Shown here piece by piece: positions 35,462 to 43,957 of a stretch of 64,000 nucleotides of DNA (positions within the stretch are counted from its first letter, which is position 1; every line of letters begins with the position of its first letter). The notes below the pieces were generated by a model that ran no database searches, was not told the origin of the DNA, and was given only the letters and a program-made list of their open reading frames with translations. The position numbers and the translations under genes were made by a program. This DNA is from Flavobacteriales bacterium (lineage in GTDB: Bacteria; Bacteroidota; Bacteroidia; Flavobacteriales_F; PHOS-HE28), in contig CP065018.1 in assembly GCA_016700415.1 (NCBI GenBank), forward strand, positions 62,001 through 126,000, in the 5' to 3' direction.

Positions 35462-37156
35462 TCATTTGGCATACCGGTCACTGCGGAAGGTCACTTCCAC
35501 AAAAGTGCCGCCGTCGTGGGTCACGCGCATGGTGCCGTCGAGCTGGTCGGTGAGAGCTTCCACCACTTCCAGTCCCAATTGCGTTTCCTTGATGTCCTCT
35601 GGACTGAAGCCTTTGCCATTGTCCTTCACACCAAGGATGAACGTACCATCACCGGGATCCCGCACTGTGATCTCGATATGGCCGCCGGTGGCATAGGGGA
35701 AGGCATGCTGGTGGCAGTTGGCGAGCAGTTCGCAGAAGACCATGCCGAGTTGGATGGCGGTGTCCGCGTCACAGTGGATACCGGCGGCGTCCACGTTAAA
35801 GCTCACCGAGCGGCTGTCGGGGTCGAACATGGCGGCGATGGCCTTGGCCAGATCGTCGAGGAACACGCCGAGGTCCACGGCGGAAAGATCGGTCTGTCGG
35901 TAGAGCTTATGGTGGACCAAGGCCATTGAATCGATGCGTCGTTTGCCGCGCATGAACTCGCTCTGTGCCTCGCTGTCGGGAACGCGTTGGGCCTGAAGGT
36001 TCAGCAAGCTGCTGACCACTTGCAGGTTATTCTTCACCCGGTGATGGACCTCGCGGTCCAGCACTTCGCGCTCGTCAATGGCCTTCGCCAAATGCCGGGC
36101 TTGCACGCTCGATCGCCGTTCCTGGCGCTGTACGCGCCGTTCCGAGCCCCGGTTCAGGAGAAAGACCATCGTCAACAGCGCGGCCAAGAGCACAAGCAGC
36201 ACGAACACCGACCACAGGGCGATGCGCGCTTCCCGGTTCCATTCTTGGATCTCGTGCCCCCCGATCATCACCCCGGTGTAGATCTTGGCACCGTTCAGAT
36301 CCAAGGGAACAATACGCCCGATCCACGGTTCTTCTCCGATCGATCCATGGAAGTCCGTGATCGGTCGGTCCTCGCTCCAGACCAGCAGGGTCCTGCCCCA
36401 CAACCGTCCGATGGAGGATGTGTCATCCGCATTTGTCAGTAAACGGCCTTTGGAATTCAGCTCGATCGTGGAAACTTCAGGGGTCCACTGCGACAACCGG
36501 GAGAACATCGCATCGGCATCGACGTCGAAGTGGACCACCCTATATGCCGAATCGTCCGACCCGCCCCGGACCAAGAGGGAAATATGGAGGACTTCCGAAC
36601 CATGCGCGCCTTTCCCCTCCGACCATACAGGCTGGTCCCGTCCATTCTCCAGTGCATGGCTGAACCAGATGTCCTCCCGGGGATCATTGTCAGCTTCAGC
36701 GGCGACCGGCATCGGTATTCCGGCGAGCCTGACCGGCCATTCCGAACGGAAGGTGCGTGCAGGAACACTGGCACGCACGGTCGATGTGAAGCGCCACGTG
36801 CTGTCCACAAGCTGGAGGATTTGCTCATCACCCCGATCGTTGGCGACCCCGATGGCCCGGATCGCGAACCGGCTGCGCATCACGGGCAACCAGCGCTTGA
36901 TCAATTCCGTGTCGCTGATCGTATCGTTTTCCTGCAAGTAATTCGCCTCTTCATTCAGGTTCCAGGCGAACGTGTTCGTGAGCAGTTCCAATTGCCAGCG
37001 CTGGCCGTCCAAAGAGCGGTCCAACGCCAGCTTGCTCAATTGCTCGCCGCGTTCGGTGTTGTGCGACAGACCTCGCGCCAATAGGCCCAAGGCCAACACC
37101 ATCAGTATGGCAACACCGATGATCGTCCACCGTTCTGATATGCGCTTCTTGATCAA
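35462..37156 (-). CDS. Membrane sensor histidine kinase (HisKA_2 type)
   Basis: A 564-residue kinase with a membrane helix at about 12-29, an extracytoplasmic sensor region (about 30-312, unrecognised) and a second helix at 313-335. The cytoplasmic DHp domain has REVHHRVKNNLQVVSSLLNLQ (phospho-acceptor H371), the HisKA_2/HWE-like motif. The ATPase domain shows MVFCELLANCHQHAFPY, VKDNGKGFS and LGLEVVEALTDQL. No response regulator gene is adjacent, so its partner is elsewhere. Confidence 0.87.
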   Translation of the reverse strand: MIKKRISERWTIIGVAILMVLALGLLARGLSHNTERGEQLSKLALDRSLDGQRWQLELLTNTFAWNLNEEANYLQENDTISDTELIKRWLPVMRSRFAIRAIGVANDRGDEQILQLVDSTWRFTSTVRASVPARTFRSEWPVRLAGIPMPVAAEADNDPREDIWFSHALENGRDQPVWSEGKGAHGSEVLHISLLVRGGSDDSAYRVVHFDVDADAMFSRLSQWTPEVSTIELNSKGRLLTNADDTSSIGRLWGRTLLVWSEDRPITDFHGSIGEEPWIGRIVPLDLNGAKIYTGVMIGGHEIQEWNREARIALWSVFVLLVLLAALLTMVFLLNRGSERRVQRQERRSSVQARHLAKAIDEREVLDREVHHRVKNNLQVVSSLLNLQAQRVPDSEAQSEFMRGKRRIDSMALVHHKLYRQTDLSAVDLGVFLDDLAKAIAAMFDPDSRSVSFNVDAAGIHCDADTAIQLGMVFCELLANCHQHAFPYATGGHIEITVRDPGDGTFILGVKDNGKGFSPEDIKETQLGLEVVEALTDQLDGTMRVTHDGGTFVEVTFRSDRYAK

Positions 37157-37178
37157 AGTCGTGAGCTGATTGGGTCGA

Positions 37179-37565
37179 TCAGGGGCATGATACGGATCGT
37201 TCCACGCTGTATCCGGTCAATTCCACTTTGGTATCGGGGCTGGCAGCCTGTTCAGGCGTGAGTTTCTGCGGAACGAAGTAGATGCCGTTCAGTTTGCCGT
37301 TGAATGTCCGCCCTGCGGGAATGCAGGTATCCGCCGTGAACTGCTCCACGGTAAAGGCCTGATAATAGAGGTCCAGCCCCAAATGCATCCGCTGCGGGGA
37401 CGAACTTGCGTTCACGATCTTCAACAACAGCTCGCTCGGCTTGCCGGCCCTGTGGTTCCAGCGATAACTCACGGACACATCGTCCTCCTGCCCGGCCTGT
37501 ATGAACTTGGGTGCTGCACAGCCCAGAACGAGCGTCGACAAAAGGAGGAGCAGACCTTTTTTCAT
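37179..37565 (-). CDS. Lipoprotein of unknown function
   Basis: A 128-residue predicted lipoprotein (MKKGLLLLLSTLVLGCA, lipobox VLGC). The mature part reads as one beta-sandwich (VSVSYRWNHRAGKPSELLLKIVNAS, LDLYYQAFTVEQF), similar in style to DUF1425-type lipoproteins, but I cannot assign it. Its start overlaps the threonine aldolase stop by four bases, so the two are co-transcribed. Confidence 0.65.
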   Translation of the reverse strand: MKKGLLLLLSTLVLGCAAPKFIQAGQEDDVSVSYRWNHRAGKPSELLLKIVNASSSPQRMHLGLDLYYQAFTVEQFTADTCIPAGRTFNGKLNGIYFVPQKLTPEQAASPDTKVELTGYSVERSVSCP

Positions 37566-38587
37566 TTCTCAATAGACCGCATCACGGCGATGGTTTGGTC
37601 GACGGCGTCATCGTCCACGTCCCGGTGTGTCACCATGCGCACCATGAACGTACCGAACTGCGAAGCCAGAACGCCGTTCTGCTTCAGTTTGACGATCAAT
37701 TGCGTGGCGGGCATTGTGGGTTTCAGGACGGTGACCACGATGTTGGTCTGCACGGGCAATACGTGTTCAACAAAGGAAAGACCGGCCAGTGATGCTTCCA
37801 ACCGCTTGGCCCGGGCATGGTCTTCCGCAAGGCGTTCCACATGATGGTCCATGGCATGCAGGCCCGCTGCCGCCAGGATGCCCACCTGCCGCATCCCCCC
37901 TCCGATCCGCTTCCGCACGCGCCGGGCTTGAAGAATAAAGTCCTTCCCGCCAACCAGAACACTTCCTACAGGCGCGCCAAGGCCCTTGCTCAGGCAGATG
38001 GAGATCGAATCGAACGGCGCGCCCCATTCCTCGGGAGAGCGACCGTCCACCGCCATCGCATTGAAGATCCGGGCCCCGTCCAGATGGAGCATCAGTTCAT
38101 GTCGGTCACAAACGGAGCGGATGCGCTTTGCCTCGCCCAGATCCCACACGCTGCCACCTCCCCGGTTGTTCGTGTTCTCGATGTTCACCATGCGGGTCCG
38201 GGCCAAGTAGGCGGCGTCCCGGTCGTTCACGGCGTCGGCCACGGCTTCCGCGGTGAAGCGTCCGCGATCTGCCGGGACGAATTTCACGCTGCATCCACTG
38301 GTGGCCATCACGCCGCCACCTTCGTAGCGATAGATGTGCGCGCCTTCCTCGCAGATCACCTCGTCTCCCGGCCGGGTATGGACGTTGATCGCGATCTGGT
38401 TGGTCATGGTGCCGCTTGGGCAGAAAAGACCGGCTTCATGGCCAAAAAGCTTGGCCATTCTTTCTTCGAGCGCGTTCACCGTGGGATCCTCGCCGAACAC
38501 ATCATCACCCACCACGGCGGTGGCCATGGTCTCGCGCATGGCCGGGGTGGGCATGGTCACGGTGTCCGAACGCAGATCTATCGCCAT
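37562..38587 (-). CDS. Low-specificity L-threonine aldolase
   Basis: A 341-residue PLP enzyme that splits threonine (or allo-threonine) into glycine and acetaldehyde. Family features: DLRSDTVTMPTPAMRE at the N-terminus, DDVFGEDPTVNALEERMA, HLDGARIFNA and the PLP lysine in SICLSKGLGAPVGS. RKRIGGGMRQVGILAAAG is also conserved. Length is normal. A TATCTTGG box lies six bases before the ATG. It is the first gene of a pair with the small lipoprotein. Confidence 0.92.
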   Translation of the reverse strand: MAIDLRSDTVTMPTPAMRETMATAVVGDDVFGEDPTVNALEERMAKLFGHEAGLFCPSGTMTNQIAINVHTRPGDEVICEEGAHIYRYEGGGVMATSGCSVKFVPADRGRFTAEAVADAVNDRDAAYLARTRMVNIENTNNRGGGSVWDLGEAKRIRSVCDRHELMLHLDGARIFNAMAVDGRSPEEWGAPFDSISICLSKGLGAPVGSVLVGGKDFILQARRVRKRIGGGMRQVGILAAAGLHAMDHHVERLAEDHARAKRLEASLAGLSFVEHVLPVQTNIVVTVLKPTMPATQLIVKLKQNGVLASQFGTFMVRMVTHRDVDDDAVDQTIAVMRSIEK

Positions 38588-38633
38588 GAAGGGGCCAAGA
38601 TAACAAGGTGCGAAAGGCGTATGATGCGACGGT

Positions 38634-39020
38634 TCAATGCAAGCGCCGCTTCAATTCGGCGAGCATCCGCAGTTCCTTGGCGTTCACACCATGGAACGCA
38701 TGGGCCACCACGTCAGCGGCCCGAAGGACAAGTTCCTTTTGCTCGTCACAGAGCCGGTCCTTGTGCTGGGTGAGATAAGTGGCGAAGGAGTCGAATGCTT
38801 CTTCAGGAGCTTCACCGCGGTCGGCCTGAATGTCGAATTCGAACTCGGTGATGTAGGCCTGGTCCGTACCGAAGTGGTCCGTCGCGGCCTCCTGTGGCAC
38901 CAATTGCTCGGAGACGATGCGCTTCATCGTGGCGGCCTCCTTGGCATGGATACGCCCGTCCACCGCTGCGATCGCGTAAAGCAATCGCCCGAGTTCCGCA
39001 TAGAATTTCTTCTGGTCCAC
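38634..39020 (-). CDS. TerB-like helical protein
   Basis: A 128-residue cytoplasmic all-helical protein. The opening GRLLYAIAAVDGRIHAKEAATMKRIVSEQL is the TerB/tellurite-resistance-like motif (acidic metal-binding loop AVDGRI). The function is unknown. The start is a GTG at 39020, and a TACCTTTCG box lies only two bases upstream, so transcription may start at or inside the first codons. Single gene. Confidence 0.7.
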   Translation of the reverse strand: MDQKKFYAELGRLLYAIAAVDGRIHAKEAATMKRIVSEQLVPQEAATDHFGTDQAYITEFEFDIQADRGEAPEEAFDSFATYLTQHKDRLCDEQKELVLRAADVVAHAFHGVNAKELRMLAELKRRLH

Positions 39021-39080
39021 GCCGAAAGGTAATCCATCGGGGATCAGAAGGAGCAGGCCCGGTAACTTTTTAAGCTTTCA

Positions 39081-39530
39081 TCAGGTGGTGACCGCAGCAA
39101 CTTCCTCGGGGACGAATTGTTCGCCGCAGGCGTTGCAGTTCATACCCCGCTCCATAACGATGGGATACACCCCGAAGAGGAGGCCCAACAGCCAGTGGAA
39201 CTTACCACTGTTGGTGCGCGGCTTCGACACGCCGCTTTGAAGATCGGTCGAGCCACACTTGGGGCAGCATACGGGCTGGTCGTCCTCGTCCAGGTAGGGC
39301 CGGTGCTCGGTCTCTTGCAGGATCAGTAGCGCCTGTTCTTTGTCGGTCGCGGCGACCTTGAGCTTCACCCCGCCGAGCGCCACGCCAAAGGCCCGGTTCA
39401 GACCGATGATGTGCTCGTCGTGGATGTATGCCTCGATGCCTTCGTTCTGCAACAGGCAACGGCCGAGGTGTGCCTCCATGGGGTCGTCATAGAAACGAAC
39501 GGGCACGAGGTCGTTCGGCTCCATGGTCAT
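39081..39530 (-). CDS. DUF2007 protein with zinc ribbon
   Basis: A 149-residue protein. The N-terminal half (PVRFYDDPMEAHLGRCLLQNEGIEAYIHDE, GGVKLKVAATDKEQALLIL) is the DUF2007 fold, thought to be a small signalling domain. The C-terminal half has two CxxC pairs (CCPKCG, CNACG) flanking a hydrophobic segment (FHWLLGLLFGVYPIVM), making a zinc ribbon possibly at the membrane. It overlaps the O-methyltransferase gene by four bases. Confidence 0.78.
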   Translation of the reverse strand: MTMEPNDLVPVRFYDDPMEAHLGRCLLQNEGIEAYIHDEHIIGLNRAFGVALGGVKLKVAATDKEQALLILQETEHRPYLDEDDQPVCCPKCGSTDLQSGVSKPRTNSGKFHWLLGLLFGVYPIVMERGMNCNACGEQFVPEEVAAVTT

Positions 39531-40171
39531 TTTCGGCGGGCCACCATTAGGCCGTCGCGCAAGGGCACCATCACGGTCTCCACGCGCGGGTCGGCATTTA
39601 CGCGGCGGGCGTACTCCACCAGCGCTCGGGTCTGGTCATCCTGCTTTTCCTTGGGCTTCAATACCTCGCCGCTCCATAGCAGATTGTCCGCGATGATGAG
39701 GCCGCCGGGGCGCACCTTTTCGATCACCGCGTTGAAGTAGTTCGGGTAATTCGGTTTATCGGCATCGATGAAGACGAGGTCGAACGGCGCGGGCAGATCG
39801 GGGATGACCTCCAACGCGGGCCGGTGGTGCATGGTGATCCGGTCCTGCATGCCGGCCTTCCCGATGTAGCGGTCCACCATCTCCGGCAAGTTGGGGTCGA
39901 TGTCGATGGTGTGCAACATGCCGCCTTCGGCCAAACCTTCCGCAAGGCACAGTGCGCTGTAGCCGGTGAAGGTGCCGATCTCCACGATGATCTTCGGCTT
40001 CACCAAATGGCTGAGCATGGCGAGGAAGCGTCCTTGCAGATGGCCGCTGAGCATCTGCGGCATGTGGACTTTCTCCTGGGTCTCCGCAGTGAGTTCTTTC
40101 AGGTAGGACGGCTCGTTGCCGCTGTGTGCTTCGCAATAGGCGTCGAGTGCGGGATCGAGGAATTGCATCAA
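39527..40171 (-). CDS. Class I SAM-dependent O-methyltransferase
   Basis: A 214-residue enzyme of the caffeoyl-CoA/catechol O-methyltransferase family. The SAM motif is VEIGTFTGYSALCLAEGL, and the metal-binding Asp segment is LVFIDADKPNYPNYFN. The ADNLLWSGEV loop and the C-terminal VMVPLRDGLMVARR are typical. The substrate is unknown. Starts at 40171 or 40168 are both possible; the gene overlaps the Kelch gene upstream and the DUF2007 gene downstream, so all three are in one operon. Confidence 0.9.
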   Translation of the reverse strand: MMQFLDPALDAYCEAHSGNEPSYLKELTAETQEKVHMPQMLSGHLQGRFLAMLSHLVKPKIIVEIGTFTGYSALCLAEGLAEGGMLHTIDIDPNLPEMVDRYIGKAGMQDRITMHHRPALEVIPDLPAPFDLVFIDADKPNYPNYFNAVIEKVRPGGLIIADNLLWSGEVLKPKEKQDDQTRALVEYARRVNADPRVETVMVPLRDGLMVARRK

Positions 40172-41364
40172 GGAAGTTTGGTCAATATGCCGCGAAGTTG
40201 CGTCGGTCCATGTTGGGCTTCCACCACGTAGCGGCCGGGCGCTAAACGACTAACATCGATGGGGGAGCCGCTGTTCACTTGTTGATCCCGTACCGTGCGA
40301 CCCACGGCATCGAGGATGAGGATCCGGGCATCGGGCCATGTTTCCGACCAGATAATGGTCATTGAGGTGGTGGCAGGGTTTGGGAAGAGTTCGATCCGGG
40401 GCATGTCCCGGTCCTCGATCCCCAAAGCGAAGTCCAGTCTCCACCAGTCCTTATGGCGCGTAAGGCCCTGATCCAGTCCCAGGCCGAAGAAGAAAGTGTT
40501 GTTCCAGTTACTCGGGGCCGGGATCCCTGCGCCCACACCGCCGCGCCGAGGTCCGCCGGGGAACGGGGGAAGGCTTGACCATTCATTGGTGTACCCGCTC
40601 CATGCATCATCGTGGAAGACGGTGTCACTGTCCGCCCCGCCCACGAGGACCATTATGTATTGTGTTCCTCCCTTCATCTCGTACCGGGGAGCGGGCAGGC
40701 CGGGCCGTGAATAGTATTGGCCGGTCTCAAACCAGACCGGATAGCTCCATGCGTCGCTAAGCGCGGTGCCTGTGGAGTCGGCCCCGCCGAGGATCAACAT
40801 GCCGCCGCCATCCTGAATGGCCACGGCGCGGTGCCGGGAAGGACCGGGCACCGGGTTGATGGCTTCCCATGTGTCGGTCGCGGGGTGGTACTTCCATGCT
40901 TCCTTGGTGGGCACGCCGCTGGCCAACATGCCGGTGGCCACAATGCCATAGTTCCAAGCTTCTACCGCCGCTGCGGCATAGCGGGCCTCGGCGGCCATGG
41001 AGCTTTTCTGCACCCACTGATCGGTACCGGGGTAGTAGGCCCACAGCTCGCTCAAGGCACCGTTCGCATCCACGCCGCCGAAGACATAGCCGGTGTCATA
41101 GACGGTGAACGCGGCGCAATATTGGCGGGGCGTGGCGGGCATGGCCGCGATGGCAGCCCAGTTTCCCGTCTGCGCATCGAAGCACCACCAATCGTTGGTC
41201 AAACCCCAACCCACTTCCATGCCCGTGCCCACATAGATCTTGTTCCCGATGCTGAAGGATGCCGCATCATCGCGCGCTGTACCGGGGAAGTCCGGGAGTT
41301 GCTGCCAGGTCTGCGCGGAAACCACAGTAGCGGACAGAAGCAGAAAGGGGAGAAGGCTGCGCAT
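40168..41364 (-). CDS. T9SS-secreted Kelch-repeat protein
   Basis: A 398-residue secreted protein: signal peptide MRSLLPFLLLSATVVSAQ, then Kelch beta-propeller repeats of the type NKIYVGTGM, DTGYVFGGVDANGALSELWAYYPGTDQW and PSRHRAVAIQDGGGMLILGG. A T9SS type A sorting domain ends it (IELFPNPATTSMTI, LAPGRYVVEAQ). The start is chosen at the signal peptide. A TACCTTCG box ends three bases before the ATG. Confidence 0.83.
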   Translation of the reverse strand: MRSLLPFLLLSATVVSAQTWQQLPDFPGTARDDAASFSIGNKIYVGTGMEVGWGLTNDWWCFDAQTGNWAAIAAMPATPRQYCAAFTVYDTGYVFGGVDANGALSELWAYYPGTDQWVQKSSMAAEARYAAAAVEAWNYGIVATGMLASGVPTKEAWKYHPATDTWEAINPVPGPSRHRAVAIQDGGGMLILGGADSTGTALSDAWSYPVWFETGQYYSRPGLPAPRYEMKGGTQYIMVLVGGADSDTVFHDDAWSGYTNEWSSLPPFPGGPRRGGVGAGIPAPSNWNNTFFFGLGLDQGLTRHKDWWRLDFALGIEDRDMPRIELFPNPATTSMTIIWSETWPDARILILDAVGRTVRDQQVNSGSPIDVSRLAPGRYVVEAQHGPTQLRGILTKLP

Positions 41365-41419
41365 GTTCGAAGGTACTATCGGGACGGCCCCACCATTTAC
41401 GTGGACCCACGAAAAAGGT

Positions 41420-41445
41420 GAGGCCCGCACTTCTGGGCGGGCCTC
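41420..41445 (-). terminator. Rho-independent terminator after the OmpA/DUF4892-like gene
   Basis: Stem GAGGCCCGC / GCGGGCCTC with an eight-base loop. On the minus strand it is followed by ACCTTTTTCG, giving a T5 run. It lies about 60 bases past the stop at 41504. Confidence 0.75.
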
Positions 41446-41503
41446 TTCAAAGCAACATCTCTTTCTGTTACCGGTCAGAACGGGTTCTTCCCCGCCTCCG
41501 CCC

Positions 41504-42469
41504 TCACCGCGCTACCACCTCTACGCGGCGGTTCAGCTGCCGCCCATCGGCCGTGGTGTTGGTCGCCACCGGCACCAGCGGCCCTACGCCGTGGCCCGCC
41601 AGACGCGCTTGCTCGATCCCTTGCTCGGCGACCAATAGGCGCACCACTTCGTCGGCCCGTCGCCGGCTCAGGTCCATGTTGTGCTCCAGGCCGCCGGTCA
41701 TGTCGGTGTGTCCCACGATGTACACGTTCAACTTGGGGCGGGCTTTCAACAGCTTGCCGATCTCTGCGACCACGGGCATGGACGCGGGCTGCACCGTGGC
41801 CCCGTCGGTGTCGAACAGCAGGTCGTTGAGGGCCACCTTGCCCTGGCGGTCGATCTGCTGCATCATCCATTCGGCATTCACACGGATCTTGTCGGTGGCG
41901 ATGCCCACTTCCTCGATCACGTCCACCAGCACCAGTTTGGTCCCGGTGGTGTATTGTGCGCCACCGATCACTACGTGTACAGGAGTCCCTTGGTCGTCCA
42001 AGGTGCCTGCCAGCATGAAGGTCCCGCCGGAGGTGGCGGACCCGTTCAGCAGGACGATGCCGGCGCTCGGCGGGAATTCGTTCCGTGCGTAGTGGACGCC
42101 CAGAAAGGAGCGGCTGCCCACATTGGGCGATGTGGACTTCATCTCAATGCCGTCGGCGAGCATTTGCGCTCCGGCCCGCTGCAATGCACCTTGGTAGTTG
42201 AGGTAAATGTCCCGGATGCTCATGTCGCCTTCCACCGTGTAGTAGATGCGCGTGCGCTTGCCCGTCACCTCGGTCCATTCGTCGATCTGCCGGTAGCCGG
42301 TGATCGGCCCGTGGGCGATGGCGTACGCAACATGGTTCTGCTCCTCGCAGTAGGTGATGAACGATCCCGGATAGCGGGTGATCACCGGATGGTCCTTGCA
42401 CCCGGACTTGTCCTGCGCGAAGATCAGGGAGGGGGCCGCCAACAGGAAGAAGAGGAGCAAGAGTCTCAT
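41504..42469 (-). CDS. DUF4892-like protein with C-terminal OmpA domain
   Basis: A 321-residue exported protein. Signal MRLLLLFFLLAAPSLIFAQ, then a DUF4892-like segment (DHPVITRYPGSFITYCEEQNH, AIAHGPITGYRQIDEW). The C-terminus is an OmpA-like peptidoglycan-binding domain (NDLLFDTDGATVQPASM, VYIVGHTDMTGGLEHNMDLSRRRADEV). Upstream in-frame codons before 42469 are not signal-like. It is the intact second member of a duplicated two-gene unit; a truncated copy lies at 43625-43915. Confidence 0.83.
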   Translation of the reverse strand: MRLLLLFFLLAAPSLIFAQDKSGCKDHPVITRYPGSFITYCEEQNHVAYAIAHGPITGYRQIDEWTEVTGKRTRIYYTVEGDMSIRDIYLNYQGALQRAGAQMLADGIEMKSTSPNVGSRSFLGVHYARNEFPPSAGIVLLNGSATSGGTFMLAGTLDDQGTPVHVVIGGAQYTTGTKLVLVDVIEEVGIATDKIRVNAEWMMQQIDRQGKVALNDLLFDTDGATVQPASMPVVAEIGKLLKARPKLNVYIVGHTDMTGGLEHNMDLSRRRADEVVRLLVAEQGIEQARLAGHGVGPLVPVATNTTADGRQLNRRVEVVAR

Positions 42470-42594
42470 GGTGGAGGATTTGTGTTCGATCGACGGTGGT
42501 GAATTGATCCTCCACAGGCCCACCTGAGGAATGCAGCGATCCTTCGGAGGACCAATGTCCATAGAGGCAGAAGGTGCGGAGGATGTAACTGACA

Positions 42595-43596
42595 TCACTG
42601 GACCACTACGCGGGTGGTCTGTGCCTTGCCGTTGCGGAGGAAGGTGATCACATAGACACCACTGGCCAGACCCGCGGTGGGGAGTTCCATGCCTTCCCGG
42701 CCAAGGGTAGTACGGTCGAGGGCGGAGATCCGTCGGCCATTGAGGTCGGTGAAGGTGAGCGATCCCGTAGTGGGTGCCCAGGACCAGATGCGGATGGGAT
42801 CACCGCGCCGTACTACGGTGTTCAGCACGTTGAGACCAGCAGTTGCGGAAGGAGCATCCGCCATGCCCACTTGAAGCGGGTTCAGCGACCACCTGTTCAG
42901 GTAGGTGACAACACCACCCGGGTTGAGGTTTTCGCCCACTTCCAGAAGCCAGAACACCCGGTCCGGGCTGATCCAACGGTGGACCTCCGACTCGTAGACA
43001 GCACCGACGGACGATTGTGTACGCTCTTCGCGAAGCCTGATCGTGTTCATGTAGGTGCCATTCGGCAGGATCAAGGTTCCCCATGCATCGGCTTCGATCG
43101 ATTTCGTCCCTGAGATATACTGTTGAACGCCCAGCGCGCCTTGCGTGCCCTCGAACGTGTCGCTCTCTGAATTCCCGAAAGTGAACGGTACGCTGATGAT
43201 GCGTTCCGGGTCCAAGGCAAGGTCCATTTCTATGATACCGAATCCGGGTTGGTCCTTGGCGAGCCCGATCGATTCGACCGTGCTCCCTGTCAAGTTGTAA
43301 AAGAAGTAGGTCGTGTCCTGCATTCGTGCGGCCAGATTGGCGGCCGGGAACGAGTCCTGGAACGGCGTTTCCGAGGGGTCCATGAAGATGTAGGAGTGCT
43401 CCGTGATCTGCGGCAGTGTGCTGAAGTCCCAGGTCTGGTCGGCTCCAGCAGGCCCTGGAGGAACCCCTGGGAAATCGTTCACGCCCAATGTTACCGTTAC
43501 TCCCGCTTGGGGTAGAAATGGAACATCCAAGATGGGTTGGGCCCATACCGGGGCAGTTAGTAGTGCGGCAAAGGCAGTGAGTAGTTCTTGTTTCAT
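42595..43596 (-). CDS. T9SS type A secreted protein (duplicated family, copy 1)
   Basis: A 333-residue exported protein of unknown function. Signal MKQELLTAFAALLTAPVWAQ, then a beta-rich body with QTWDFSTLPQITEHSYIFMDPSETPF and GTLILPNGTYMNTIRLREERTQ. A T9SS sorting domain closes it (LASGVYVITFLRNGKAQTTRVVVQ). It is clearly paralogous to 43958-44980 (shared WDFS, DP..TPF..FP, GTLILP.G.Y and S.D..FWLL.E). It is the first member of the B-A repeat unit. Confidence 0.8.
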   Translation of the reverse strand: MKQELLTAFAALLTAPVWAQPILDVPFLPQAGVTVTLGVNDFPGVPPGPAGADQTWDFSTLPQITEHSYIFMDPSETPFQDSFPAANLAARMQDTTYFFYNLTGSTVESIGLAKDQPGFGIIEMDLALDPERIISVPFTFGNSESDTFEGTQGALGVQQYISGTKSIEADAWGTLILPNGTYMNTIRLREERTQSSVGAVYESEVHRWISPDRVFWLLEVGENLNPGGVVTYLNRWSLNPLQVGMADAPSATAGLNVLNTVVRRGDPIRIWSWAPTTGSLTFTDLNGRRISALDRTTLGREGMELPTAGLASGVYVITFLRNGKAQTTRVVVQ

Positions 43597-43624
43597 GGCA
43601 TGGGTAGGTATGATGAAATCGGGT

Positions 43625-43915
43625 TCAGCGTGTCAGTTCAAGAGGCTCGGTGGAAATGTGTCCGTTGTGGAGCAGGGCCAGGTGGTAGACGCCGTTGGCT
43701 ATTCCGGCATGCGGGTTCCGGTCGTCGATCGCCCTGTACCCCGTTATCGGGCCATGAGCGATGGCGTACGCCACATGGTTCTGCTCTTCGCACCACGCAA
43801 GCATGGCACCGGGATAGCGGGTGATCAAGGGGTGGTACTTGCATCCGGCTGTGTCGTGGGCGGCCGTGGGTTGAACAAGGGCGAAAAAAAGAAGGATGAT
43901 CAGGAAGGAGCGCAT
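43625..43915 (-). CDS. Truncated DUF4892-like protein joined to a T9SS-type tail
   Basis: A 96-residue protein. After its signal peptide, residues 24-64 (CKYHPLITRYPGAMLAWCEEQNH, AIAHGPITGYRAIDD) repeat the N-terminus of the protein at 41504-42469, with close similarity at the DNA level too. The OmpA half is missing. The end (NGVYHLALLHNGHISTEPLELTR) instead looks like the last strands of a T9SS sorting domain. This suggests a partial duplication followed by an internal deletion or fusion. It may still be expressed as a small secreted protein. Confidence 0.6.
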   Translation of the reverse strand: MRSFLIILLFFALVQPTAAHDTAGCKYHPLITRYPGAMLAWCEEQNHVAYAIAHGPITGYRAIDDRNPHAGIANGVYHLALLHNGHISTEPLELTR

Positions 43916-43957
43916 ATCAGGTTCCGTTGTGCAGTGGGTTCAAGCAGCAGGACATGG